Shown here piece by piece: positions 22,476-30,773 of a stretch of DNA of 64,000 bases. Made by a program: the position numbers and the translations under genes. Numbering within the stretch: position 1 is the stretch's first letter; each line of letters begins with the position of its first letter. This DNA comes from Kribbella qitaiheensis (GTDB lineage: Bacteria; Actinomycetota; Actinomycetes; Propionibacteriales; Kribbellaceae): NCBI RefSeq assembly GCF_014217565.1, contig NZ_CP043661.1:7440001-7504000 (forward strand), given 5' to 3'. The notes below the pieces were generated by a model. The model saw only the letters and a program-made list of their open reading frames with translations. It did no database searches and had not been told where the DNA came from.

Positions 22476-22745
22476 CCCACCCCGGCCACCCTCGCCCACT
22501 CGCTCATCCCACCCCCGGCCACCCTCGCCCACTCGCTCATCCCACCCCCGGCCACCCTCGCCCACTCGCTCATCCCACCCCCGGCCACCCTCGCCCACTC
22601 GCTCATCCCACCCCCGGCCACCCTCGCCCACTCGCTCATCCCACCTCCGGGCCACCCTCGGCCACTCGCTCATCCCACCCCCGGGCCACCCTCGGCCACT
22701 CGCTCAGCCCCACCCCCGGCCCACTCGCTCATCCCACCCCCGGCC
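22476..22745 (+). repeat. 33-bp tandem repeat array, about eight units
   Basis: Units at 22476-22507 (32 bp), 22508-22540, 22541-22573, 22574-22606, 22607-22639 (33 bp each, identical), 22640-22673 and 22674-22707 (34 bp variants), 22708-22732 (shortened to 25 bp), plus a partial end. Each unit reads CCCACCCCCGGCCACCCTCG then CCCACTCGCTCAT. The minus strand of each unit has four G-runs (GGGCGAGGGTGGCCGGGGG then TGGG), a possible G-quadruplex. Minus-strand reading gives an 11-residue repeat, but that frame does not look like a gene. The array is not a CRISPR, as there are no spacers. Confidence 0.9.
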
Positions 22746-22764
22746 GGGCCGCCCCGCGGCCTCC

Positions 22765-22826
22765 CGACGCCTTTGTGCGTGAGGCGAGGGTTCCCGCACG
22801 GCGAGACGCTCAGCCGGTGCACAAGG
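22765..22826 (+). repeat. 62-bp palindromic element, copy A
   Basis: Begins CGACGCCTTTGTGCGTGAGG and ends AGCCGGTGCACAAGG. Its ends are near-complementary (CCTTTGTGC with GCACAAGG) with an inner TGAG/CTCA helix, so the copy can fold into one long hairpin. The first 20 and last 25 bases are identical to copy B. Confidence 0.75.
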
Positions 22827-22847
22827 TGACCGCGCCTCCCGGCAGAC

Positions 22848-22910
22848 CGACGCCTTTGTGCGTGAGGTGAGTGTTTCCGGCCGGGCGAGACGCTCAGCCG
22901 GTGCACAAGG
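22848..22910 (+). repeat. 63-bp palindromic element, copy B
   Basis: Direct repeat of copy A, 21 bp downstream, with the centre diverged (GTGTTTCCGGCCGGG in place of GGGTTCCCGCACGG). The 20-bp left and 25-bp right ends are the same as in copy A. Confidence 0.75.
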
Positions 22911-23018
22911 GCGCCGTGGTGGGCGGGTCGGAGAGGCGAGGGCGGGCTAGGCCCGGCGGGGTGAGGCAGGCGTGTGGGGTGAGATCCTTGGGCGGGTAGC
23001 GGACTAGGAAGGGTGCGG

Positions 23019-23765
23019 ATGGTCAAGGTTGGGGTGTTGGGGGCCAAGGGGAAGATGGGCACCCAGGTGTGCCAGACGGTCGAGAAGACCGAGGGGCTCG
23101 AACTGGTGGCCGCGCTTGACCAGGGTGATGACCTGGAGCGGTTGGTGGAGGCGGGCGCTCAGGTGGTGGTCGACTTCACCCGTCCCGAGGTGGTGATGGA
23201 CAACCTCGCCTATTGCATCGAGCACAGGATCCACGCGGTGGTCGGGACGACGGGGTTCGATGCCGAGCGGCTCGACACCCTGCGGACCCAGCTCGCTGCG
23301 AGCCCCAGTACCGGCGTACTGGTGGCCGCGAACTTCTCCATCGGCGCCGTGCTGATGATGCAGTTCGCCGCGACGGCCGCGAAGTACTACGAGTCCGTCG
23401 AGATCATCGAGCTGCACCACCCGAACAAGGTCGACGCACCCTCCGGTACTGCGCGGCGCACGGCGGAGCTGATCGCGGCCGCCCGCCAGGAGGCCGAAGC
23501 GGGACCGATCCCGGACGCGACCACCACCGCCCTGGACGGCGCCCGCGGCGCGGTGGTCGAGGGCATTCACGTGCACGGGCTCCGCCTGCGCGGTCTGATC
23601 GCGCACCAGGAGGTGCTGTTCGGCGATGTCGGCGAGACGCTGACGATCCGGCACGACTCGATGGACCGCGAGTCGTTCATGGCCGGCGTCGTGGTCGGGA
23701 TCCGGCGCGTCGTCGACACCCCGGGCCTGACCGTCGGCCTCGAACACTTCCTCGACCTGGGCTGA
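23019..23765 (+). CDS. dapB: 4-hydroxy-tetrahydrodipicolinate reductase
   Basis: DapB reduces 4-hydroxy-tetrahydrodipicolinate with NAD(P)H in the diaminopimelate/lysine pathway. The 248-residue product shows the dinucleotide fold VGVLGAKGKMGTQV at the N-terminus, VVGTTGF, AANFSIGAVLMM, and the signature EIIELHHPNKVDAPSGTA with its substrate-binding His pair and Lys. ATG 23019 is preferred over GTG 23013 because AGGAAGG at 23006-23012 is spaced 6 nt from it. It is separated from dapA, the preceding step in the pathway, by about 15 kb of accessory genes. Confidence 0.96.
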   Translation: MVKVGVLGAKGKMGTQVCQTVEKTEGLELVAALDQGDDLERLVEAGAQVVVDFTRPEVVMDNLAYCIEHRIHAVVGTTGFDAERLDTLRTQLAASPSTGVLVAANFSIGAVLMMQFAATAAKYYESVEIIELHHPNKVDAPSGTARRTAELIAAARQEAEAGPIPDATTTALDGARGAVVEGIHVHGLRLRGLIAHQEVLFGDVGETLTIRHDSMDRESFMAGVVVGIRRVVDTPGLTVGLEHFLDLG

Positions 23766-23799
23766 CGAACCGACGGCCTCACGAAGCGATGAGAAGCAA

Positions 23800-24265
23800 A
23801 TGACTGCGAAGCGGGCTGCGGTGGTGGTCGCCGTGGTCTTCGTCGCGTACGCCGTACTGCTCGGCTGGCGCGGCGTCTTGCTGATCGGCACCGGCGATCC
23901 GGTCGCGGTCGGACTCGGCATCGCGGTCCTGGTGATCCCGCTGGTCGGCCTGTACCTGGTCTGGCGGGAGATCCAGTTCGGCCGCCGGACCGAGGCGCTC
24001 GCGCACGAGCTCGGCGAGGCGGGTGGCCTTCCGGTCGACGATCTCCCAAGGCGCCCGTCGGGCCGGATCGACCGGGCCCGCCGCCGACGCCGCCTTCTCG
24101 CAGTACAAGGGAGAAGCCGAAGCCGCGCCGGAGGATTGGCGGGTCTGGTTCCGGCTTTCCACGGCGTACGACGCGGCCGGCGATCGCAAGCGGGCCCGGT
24201 CCTCGATGCGGACCGCGATCGCCCATCACGACAACTCCGGCGACCAGGCGCACGACCAACCGTGA
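23800..24265 (+). CDS. Small membrane protein with TPR-like tail, broken by one extra base
   Basis: Two membrane helices (about residues 5-22 and 33-52, ending LVGLYLVWREIQFGRR) are followed by a cytoplasmic tail. The first frame reads well up to LPRRPSGRIDRA, then turns Arg-rich. The next frame carries the sensible continuation AADAAFSQYKGEAEAAPEDW, then FRLSTAYDAAGDRKRARSSM, a TPR-like helical pair. Removing one base from GGGCCC at 24074-24079 joins them into about 154 residues (span 3n+1). Proteins of this shape next to dapB are common in related actinobacteria as I recall them. Function unknown. Confidence 0.72.
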
Positions 24266-24331
24266 ACCAACCCTGAAGCTGCCCGAATCCGGGCAGTTTC
24301 CGGTGAGTTGGCGGGGAACGACTCGTTCGGC

Positions 24332-24361
24332 CTGACAATGCGGTCGGGAACGGGATACCTT
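24332..24361 (+). promoter_or_regulatory. Candidate promoter of XRE-ATPase regulator
   Basis: CTGACA (24332-24337), an 18-nt spacer, then TACCTT (24356-24361). Transcription would begin near 24368, exactly where a 22-bp palindrome starts. Confidence 0.5.
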
Positions 24362-24367
24362 CTCAGA

Positions 24368-24389
24368 GAACGTGGCGACCGCCACGTTC
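24368..24389. promoter_or_regulatory. 22-bp perfect palindrome, candidate operator
   Basis: GAACGTGGCG and CGCCACGTTC are perfect complements around the 2-nt centre AC. It lies just downstream of the -10 element and 29 nt before the presumed start of a gene for an XRE-type DNA-binding protein. Autoregulation is the simplest reading; as RNA it would also form a tight hairpin in the leader. Confidence 0.6.
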
Positions 24390-24418
24390 ACAGGTCGGAG
24401 ACTGGGTGGAGCCGTCCT

Positions 24419-26914
24419 TTGCCATCAGACGGGTCTCGCCGCGGCTCGGACGACGCGCAGGGCACTGGCTTCGGTGACTTGCTCCGACGGCACCGGCGTG
24501 ACGCCGGACTGTCCCAGGAGAAGCTGGCCGAACTGGCCGGTCTGAGCGTCGACGCGATCGCGGCGTTGGAGCGGGGACGACGTCGTGCCCCCAGACCGCA
24601 CACGTTGCGGTTGCTGGGAGACGCGCTTCGGCTCGGTGCGCCCGATCGCGCCCAGCTGACGGCTGCCGCCCGTCGTGATGGTGACACGACCCGGTCGGCG
24701 ATCCGCGTCCCGCCGGTCGCCGCGCACGAGTTGATCGGCCGGGCCACCGAGGTCGAAGAGACCGCCCGGCTGGTCGGCGAGCGGCTCACCCGGCTGCTCA
24801 CCCTGAGCGGTCCCGGCGGCGTGGGCAAGACGCAGCTCGGTCTCGCGGTGGCGAGGCTGGTGGCGCATCGGTTCGACGACGGGGTCTGCTGGGTGCCGCT
24901 GGCCCCGGTCTCGGACCTGGCCGCCGTGACACCGGCGATCGCGGCCGCGATCGGGCTGCATCCGCTCGACGGTGGGCGGCTGATCGAGGAGATCGCCGAG
25001 CAGGTCGGGCGGCGGAGTCTGCTGCTGGTGCTGGACAACTGCGAGCACGTCATCGCCGATGCCGCCGGCGCGGTCTCGGCGCTGCTGGAGTGCTGCCCGA
25101 ATCTGACCGTGCTGGCCACCAGCCGTGAGCTCATGCGGGTGCCCGGCGAGAGCGTGTACGTCGTACCGCCACTCGCGCTGCCCGAGAACGACGAGCAGCT
25201 GGACACATCTCCCGCCGTGCGCTTGTTCATCGATCGCGCGACGGCTCGGGGATATCAGCCGGCCGGGCAGATCGACCAGATCGCGCGGGTGGTCAGTCGC
25301 CTCGAAGGTATGCCGCTCGCCATCGAGCTGGCCGCCGCGCGGACGAACGTGCTGACGGTCGAGGAGCTCGCGGCCGAGCTCGATTCCTCATTCGCGATCC
25401 TGGCCGGCGGATCCAGTACTGCGGGACCGCGACAGCAGTCCTTGTCCGGAGCGATCGGCTGGAGCCACGCTCTGCTGACGTCGGCCGAGCGGGAGCTGTT
25501 CGCGAAGCTGTCGGTGTTCGTCGGCGGCTGGAGCTTGAACGCCGCGGCGGCGGTGCTTTCGGAGCAGCTGACCCCCGGACCGCTCGAGCGCGCGGCGGCG
25601 CTCGATCTGACCAGTCGGCTGGTCGACAAGTCCTTGATCCGGGTGTCCCGCGATCGTGGCATCGCGCGGTACGACATGCTCGCGGTGATCCGCGAGTTCG
25701 CGGCCGGTCAGCTGACTTCGGCCGGGCTGGACGACGAGACCGCGCGGAACCATGCGGGCTACTACATCGCGCTGGCCGAAGAGGCCGAGTCCCATCTGCG
25801 CGGAGCGAACCAGGGTGACTGGCTCGATCGCCTCGACGGCGAGCTGGACAACCTCCGGTCGGCGATGACGTGGGCGTTGCGGACCGAGGCGGTGACCGAG
25901 GCTGTTCGGCTTGCCGCTGGCCTGTGGTTGTTCTGCTATCTCCGCGGCCATTACGCCGAAGGCGGTGAGTGGCTCGAACGTGCGCTGACGTTGGCCGACT
26001 CGGGTGGCGCCGAGCTTGCGTCGTACAAGGCGAAGACGTGTCTCGGCGCAGGGATGCTGGCGTTCCTGCAGTGCGAGTACGACGTGGCGACTACGCGGCT
26101 GGAGTCCGCACTCGCGCAGTACAAGGAGCTTGGTGACACAGCCGGTACTGCGCTGGTCATGCAGCGGCTCGGGGGAGTGGCCCGCGAGCGCGGCGACTAT
26201 GTGACCGCGGAGAACCTGCATTGCCAGAGCTACGACCTGTTCGAGAGCCTCGGCGATCGGTCGGGGATGTCGTGGGCGCACAACCAGCTCGGATTCGTCG
26301 CCTGGCTGCGCGGTGATCTGGAGATCGCGGCGCGCCGATGCCGTCGGGCGCGCGACAGCTTCCGCGTGCTCGGTGACGGCGAAGGTCTGGCCTGGTCCTT
26401 GATCAGCCTCGGCACGATCGCGCAGTACGGCGGTGAGCTGGCCGAGGCGGAGGATCTGCTCCAGGAGAGTCTCGCGTTGTCCCAGCGGCTCGGGTATCGC
26501 GAGGGCGTGGCCTGGTCGCTGAACCAACTGGGCATCGTCGAGCGTCGTCGCGGGCTGACTGAGCGGGCGGTGCATCTCCTCGACGAGAGCCTTGCCGAGC
26601 ACCGGGATCTGGGCGATCGGTGGCGGTCGGCGAGTGTCGTGGAGGAGTTGGCGACGGTCGCGCAACAGCGGAACCGGACGGAGTACGCGGCGTTCCTGCT
26701 GGGAGCGGCCGACGGGATCCGCGAGGTGATCGGTGCGCCGGTGCCGGAGATCGAGAAGGCCGACGTCCAGCGAACCAAGCAGGCGATCGAGCAGACCCTG
26801 GACCGCCGCGCCTTCCGCGCGGCCTGGTCCGCCGGCCGCGCCGCACCGCTGGCGGCCGTTGCCGACGGCTACCAGGGCCCGACTCCGACCGCGGACCGCT
26901 CCACCCGCCTCTAG
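24419..26914 (+). CDS. XRE-type HTH, NTPase and TPR transcriptional regulator
   Basis: Large signal-transduction ATPase of about 831 residues. Domain order: an XRE-like helix-turn-helix (FGDLLRRHRRDAGLSQEKLA, then GLSVDAIAALERGRRRAPRP) at residues 15-75; an NB-ARC-like NTPase with Walker A GPGGVGKT near 131, Walker B SLLLVLDNCEHV and an ATSRELM sensor; a winged-helix-like region with LVDKSLIRVS; and TPR-like repeats from about 540 (LASYKAKTCLGAGMLAFLQC, AHNQLGFVAWLRGDLEIAAR). Such proteins usually bind DNA after a ligand or ATP triggers oligomerisation. The start is uncertain: TTG 24419 has a GGTGGAG site 7 nt upstream and follows the promoter; ATG 24338 would lie upstream of the predicted transcription start. 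Target genes are not known. Confidence 0.85.
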   Translation: MPSDGSRRGSDDAQGTGFGDLLRRHRRDAGLSQEKLAELAGLSVDAIAALERGRRRAPRPHTLRLLGDALRLGAPDRAQLTAAARRDGDTTRSAIRVPPVAAHELIGRATEVEETARLVGERLTRLLTLSGPGGVGKTQLGLAVARLVAHRFDDGVCWVPLAPVSDLAAVTPAIAAAIGLHPLDGGRLIEEIAEQVGRRSLLLVLDNCEHVIADAAGAVSALLECCPNLTVLATSRELMRVPGESVYVVPPLALPENDEQLDTSPAVRLFIDRATARGYQPAGQIDQIARVVSRLEGMPLAIELAAARTNVLTVEELAAELDSSFAILAGGSSTAGPRQQSLSGAIGWSHALLTSAERELFAKLSVFVGGWSLNAAAAVLSEQLTPGPLERAAALDLTSRLVDKSLIRVSRDRGIARYDMLAVIREFAAGQLTSAGLDDETARNHAGYYIALAEEAESHLRGANQGDWLDRLDGELDNLRSAMTWALRTEAVTEAVRLAAGLWLFCYLRGHYAEGGEWLERALTLADSGGAELASYKAKTCLGAGMLAFLQCEYDVATTRLESALAQYKELGDTAGTALVMQRLGGVARERGDYVTAENLHCQSYDLFESLGDRSGMSWAHNQLGFVAWLRGDLEIAARRCRRARDSFRVLGDGEGLAWSLISLGTIAQYGGELAEAEDLLQESLALSQRLGYREGVAWSLNQLGIVERRRGLTERAVHLLDESLAEHRDLGDRWRSASVVEELATVAQQRNRTEYAAFLLGAADGIREVIGAPVPEIEKADVQRTKQAIEQTLDRRAFRAAWSAGRAAPLAAVADGYQGPTPTADRSTRL

Positions 26915-27358
26915 CCACCTCAGCCTAATGCGAGTGGGCAGAGAAAAGCCTCGCGAGGCACCACGACCTGGGGGATCGAAGGTACCCCGCGAGGGATCTG
27001 CGGACGGGTCGGAACGTCTAGCCGTTACGAGGGCCCGGCCGGCTGTGTCTCTGTCTGACCCCCCAGGCAGTCCCCCCAGCTCACAGCCGGCCGAAGCCAC
27101 GTCGGCGATGTTCCCCGTCGCGTCGAGCCCTCCCGGTCGACGTTTCGGTTCTCCCGCGCTGCCTCAAGATTGTCGCGGTCACGCTCTGTCGCACAGGGAC
27201 GTAACCCTGACATCGCCCTGACAAACATGTCCTGACAACGAAGGCTTCGTCACGATCTGGCCGATCGTGACGAGGCGTTTTCTCTCCGTACCGAAAAGAC
27301 GCGGGAAATCGCGATTCTTTCGACCGGAAAGTCGCGCTGCGCGACGGCCGAAACAAGG
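26915..27358. other. 444-bp intergenic region between convergent genes
   Basis: No credible gene seen. It contains a 12-bp perfect inverted repeat with a 34-nt spacer (CGGCCGGCTGTG at 27036-27047, CACAGCCGGCCG at 27082-27093), three CCTGACA repeats around 27200-27235, and a terminator at 27244-27283. It does not match a riboswitch class I can recognise. Confidence 0.55.
27244..27283 (+). terminator. Terminator between XRE regulator and TAP-like hydrolase
   Basis: GCTTCGTCACGATC pairs with GATCGTGACGAGGC (one G-T wobble) around loop TGGCC, followed by GTTTTCTC. Best placed for + strand transcripts; it could also serve the convergent gene. Confidence 0.75.
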
Positions 27359-29108
27359 TCAGGAGTGCAGATATCCGGAAACCGCTTTCGTGAATCCGGC
27401 GATCCGGGCCAGTGGTGCGCCGGTGGAGTAGTCGTCCTCGCCGTTCACGCCGGTCTCGGCCGGGCCCGGCGCGGCGATGCCCTCGCCGGCGCAGGTGGCG
27501 TCCTTGGCCGGCGCCTTGCCGGTGGTGAGGAAGATGTTCACGATCTTGTCGGCGCACTTGTTCACGCCGCCGTAGATGCCGTGGTCGCCTTCGTTGGTGA
27601 TGGTGAGGAGCCGCGAACCGGCGTACCGGCTGTGAGCTGAGGTGGCGAGTGCGAAGTTGGTGGCCGGGTCGTGCACGGACTGCACCATCAGGGTTGTCGG
27701 CAAGCCTTTGCCCGTAGGAATGGGCATTCGCAGGTTCGGGCGGTGCCAGTAGGAGCACGGGTTCTCGGTGACGGTCCAGCCGAGCAGCGGGTAGTGCGGG
27801 CCGAGACGGGCCGCCATCATCTCGCCGTACTCGCGGCCCTCAGGCCATTCGGTGTCGTTGCAGGTGACGGCCGTGAAGGTCGCGTTCTCCGCGTCGTCCG
27901 CGAACGGCTGTCCGAACTGCCGGCCGAGCGGCGTGATGCCGAGTGCGCGGCGGCTGGCGCGCTGGACGAGTTCCTGCTGGCGCGCCATCGGAAGCTCGTC
28001 GACCTTTCGCTGGGCCGCCCGGGCACCGCCTTTGCTCTGTGCCTCGGAAAGGCCGCGCAAGAATGCCAGATCGATCGCCAGTGAATGGAAATCCATCTTT
28101 GTATACAAATCACCGGTGACGATATTGTCGAGCGTGTTCTGGTCGTAGCTGATTTTCACCGAGCCGTCCATGAACTCCTCGACGGCCGGCTCCTTCTTCA
28201 GCGCCGCCCGCAGCCGCTCGTACGTCCTGATCACCAAGCGTGGCGATCCGCCGAGTTCGAGCTGCGCGTCGTACTTCGCGGCCCAGGGCGCGAAGTCCTC
28301 GCGGAACCGGCGCTCGAACGCCTGGGGCTGCGCGATGAACGTGGTCAGCCACGGCCCGGTGAAGTCCGTGTTCGAGTCGAGCACGAAGCGGCCGACGTGG
28401 GTGGGGAAGTAGGTCTGGTAGTACGCGCCCAGCCAGGTACCGGCGGAGTAGCCGACGTAGTCGATCTTGTCGTAGCCGAGCAGCTGCCGGATCAGGTCCA
28501 TGTCCTGCACGGTCTGGACGGTGTTCACGAACGGGAGCAGGCCGCGCGACTGGCCCTCGCAGTACGGGACTGTCAGGCGGGAGGCTTCGGCGATCAGGTC
28601 GAGGTTCCACGGGTCGCGGTCGCGAGCGTCCATCGAGAAGCCGGGTGCGCCCTCGCAGGTGACGTTCGCGCTGTCGCCGGTGCCGCGCGGGTCGAAGCCG
28701 ACCGCGAGATGATCCTTGGCGAGTTCCTTCAGGCTGGCCAGGTACGGCGCCATGCCGAGACCCGCGCCGCCCGGACCGCCGGGGTTGCCGAACACGACGC
28801 GACTCGCCCTGCCCTTCGCGGGACCGCCGGCCCTTGCTGACCGCGAGCTGGATGTCGACGCCTCGCGCCTGATCCGACCAGTCTCGGGGGACGATGATCT
28901 TTGCGCAGGAGGTTCTCAGCTCCGGATCGCCGCACAGCTGCCACGCCGGTTTCTGTTCCAGGTAACGCTTGGCGACGCGGTTGGGCCCGGTCTGTTCGGC
29001 GGCCGTCGGCTGCAGCGACGCTGTCGCGCTGGATCCGGGGACCACCAGTACGGCGGTCGCGGAGAGGGCAGAAATACCGAGGCCGGCGGCCAGGGTACGG
29101 AACTTCAT
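27359..29108 (-). CDS. Secreted TAP-like alpha/beta hydrolase (tripeptidyl aminopeptidase type), broken by one extra base
   Basis: Predicted exported serine peptidase of about 580 residues. From ATG 29108 (GGAGG 4-5 nt upstream) it opens with a signal peptide MKFRTLAAGLGISALSATAV. The alpha/beta hydrolase core is recognisable: VVFGNPGGPGGAGLG (oxyanion region), VGFDPRGTGDSANVTCEGAP, the nucleophile in VGYSAGTWLGAYY, and a C-terminal TAP-like domain with SVHDPATNF and the catalytic His in NEGDHGIYGG. The first 100 residues and the rest are in different frames. Removing one base from GGCCC at 28829-28833 joins them as SKAGGPAKGRASRVVFGN. A sequence error is the likely cause. Confidence 0.85.
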
Positions 29109-29243
29109 ACATCCTCCAGGGATGGCCAAGCGTATTCGGACCGTCGCAATCTGTCACGTCAGCTGCTCACGGTCGAGCACCACCCCCGGCCCGTCGCCAC
29201 ATCCCGCCACTGCTATGGCGTGTTGCCGCCAACCACGCCCGCG

Positions 29244-29636
29244 CTACTGGTCGATCGCGATGCCTGTGTGGGTTTTGATGTGGTCGGGGAGGGGGTCGTG
29301 GGTGTCGCCGGTGGTGGGGGTGTTGGCGGGGTCGATCACCACGATGTCGGCGCCGGCGTCGGAGAACGGGCGGTGGTAGATGCCGCGGGGTACGACGAAG
29401 ACCGTGCCGGGGGTGAGTGAGACGACCCGCTCGTCGGGGTCGCGGAGGGCGATGCTCAGTTCGCCGTCGAGGACGAGGAAGAACTCGTCGGTGTTGTCGT
29501 GCACATGCCAGATGTACGAGCCGGCCACGTGCGTGACGCGGACGTCGTAGTCGTTGATCCGCGCGGCGATCCGCGGGCTCCAGAGATCGTCGAAGGTCTT
29601 CAGGACGGCGCGCAAATCGATCGGTTCGTTGGTCAC
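29244..29636 (-). CDS. Cupin domain protein
   Basis: Small single-domain cupin of 130 residues. Both cupin motifs are visible: HVAGSYIWHVHDNTDEFFLV (motif 1, with H-x-H and E ligands) and PGTVFVVPRGIYHRPF (motif 2, with the last His). It probably binds a divalent metal. The role is unknown; many such proteins bind small metabolites or are sugar or auxin-like binding proteins. It is divergent from the GlxA-type regulator gene 52 bp away, which may control it. Confidence 0.85.
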   Translation of the reverse strand: MTNEPIDLRAVLKTFDDLWSPRIAARINDYDVRVTHVAGSYIWHVHDNTDEFFLVLDGELSIALRDPDERVVSLTPGTVFVVPRGIYHRPFSDAGADIVVIDPANTPTTGDTHDPLPDHIKTHTGIAIDQ

Positions 29637-29688
29637 CTCTCCATCGTGACCGGGTGCGAAGTCGCAGCGTGAGTGCTAGGAATAGCGC

Positions 29689-30681
29689 ATGTCGAAAGAA
29701 TCCTCGCATCGGGTCGTGGTGATCGTGGATGACGGCTCGAACCCGTTCGAACTCGGTGTCGCGACCGAGTTGTTCGGCCTCCGCCGGCCGGAGATCGACC
29801 GCCGCTGGTACGACTTCACCCTCTGTACGCCGGGCGGCTCCGCGCGGATGCACGGCGGCTTCTTCACCCTGACCGATGTCGCGGGCCTCGAAGCGGTGGA
29901 CGACGCCGACACGGTGATCGTGCCGAACCGCCCCGATCCCGAGGCCGCCCCGTCCGCCGACCTGCTTGACGCCGTACGCCGGGCTGCCGCGCGCGGGGCC
30001 CGGCTGGTCAGCTTCTGCACCGGCGCCTTCACCCTCGCGGCCGCGGGAGTCCTGGACGGCAGGCGAGCGACAGTCCATTGGCGATGGGTCGAATCGTTCG
30101 AGCGGATGTTCCCGGCCGTGAAGCTGGAGCCGGACGTCCTGTTCGTCGACGACGGCGACATTCTGACGTCGGCCGGGAGCGCGGCGGCGCTGGATCTCGG
30201 CCTGCACATCATCCGGCGCGACCACGGCGCCGAGATCGCGAACACGGTCAGCCGCCGCCTGGTCTACACGGCACACCGCGACGGCGGCCAACGGCAGTTC
30301 ATCGACCGCCCCGTGCCGGTCGTCGCCGACACCTCACTCGCCCCGCTCCTAGCGTGGATCCGCGACGAGCTCGCGAGTCCGCTCACCGTCGCCGACATCG
30401 CGGACCACGCGGCGATGAGTCAGGCGACCCTGCACCGCCGCTTCCAGGCAGAACTCGGTACGACGCCACTCGCCTGGCTGACGGGGGAGCGGGTCGCGCT
30501 GGCGTGCCGCCTGTTGGAGGCAGGTGAGGTGCGCCTCGATTCGGTCGCTCGCCAGTGCGGCCTGGGCGCAGCCACCAACCTCCGCATCCAACTCCGCCGC
30601 CGCACCGGCCTCCCACCCAGCGAATACCGCCGCCGCTTCACCCTCACCTCACCGCCGACGGCCGTCCCGACGGACAGGTAA
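29689..30681 (+). CDS. GlxA-family AraC-type transcriptional regulator
   Basis: A 330-residue regulator with an N-terminal DJ-1/PfpI-like amidotransferase fold and a C-terminal AraC DNA-binding domain. The first part has VVVIVDDGSNPFELGVATEL and the nucleophile-elbow-like SFCTGAFTLAAAGVLDGR. The second part has SPLTVADIADHAAMSQATLH, then LHRRFQAELGTTPLAWLTGE and the second HTH SVARQCGLGAATNLRIQLRR. Members respond to small molecules such as quaternary amines or other nitrogen compounds. The divergent cupin gene is the obvious candidate target. Confidence 0.92.
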   Translation: MSKESSHRVVVIVDDGSNPFELGVATELFGLRRPEIDRRWYDFTLCTPGGSARMHGGFFTLTDVAGLEAVDDADTVIVPNRPDPEAAPSADLLDAVRRAAARGARLVSFCTGAFTLAAAGVLDGRRATVHWRWVESFERMFPAVKLEPDVLFVDDGDILTSAGSAAALDLGLHIIRRDHGAEIANTVSRRLVYTAHRDGGQRQFIDRPVPVVADTSLAPLLAWIRDELASPLTVADIADHAAMSQATLHRRFQAELGTTPLAWLTGERVALACRLLEAGEVRLDSVARQCGLGAATNLRIQLRRRTGLPPSEYRRRFTLTSPPTAVPTDR

Positions 30682-30766
30682 TCGCAGCGGGCTTCTAGTG
30701 CACTCAAGCGCGCCCGACCCTCGCGTACGGCGTACGCAGGGGTGCACTACCTGTCGGTCGGGACGG
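30662..30766. terminator. Long inverted repeat between convergent genes
   Basis: CCGTCCCGACGGACAGGTA (30662-30680, overlapping the end of the GlxA gene) pairs with 30748-30766 at 18 of 19 positions. Inside are a second pair TAGTGCAC/GTGCACTA and a tight GCGTACG/CGTACGC hairpin. Likely a bidirectional terminator for the convergent GlxA and FMN reductase genes; no T-runs. Confidence 0.5.
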
Positions 30767-30773
30767 AACTGAG

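Noticed and set aside
22407..22673. Minus-strand frame encoding an 11-residue repeat (MSEWARVAGGG)
   Set aside because: It comes only from the 33-bp DNA repeat, has no start context or signal, and runs into the NUDIX gene.
22476..22745. CRISPR array
   Set aside because: Units abut directly with no unique spacers, and no cas genes are in the window.
26930..27240. Riboswitch or c-di-AMP-type leader in the 444-bp gap
   Set aside because: Inverted repeat is present, but none of the conserved blocks of known riboswitch classes could be matched, and the downstream gene orientation does not fit.
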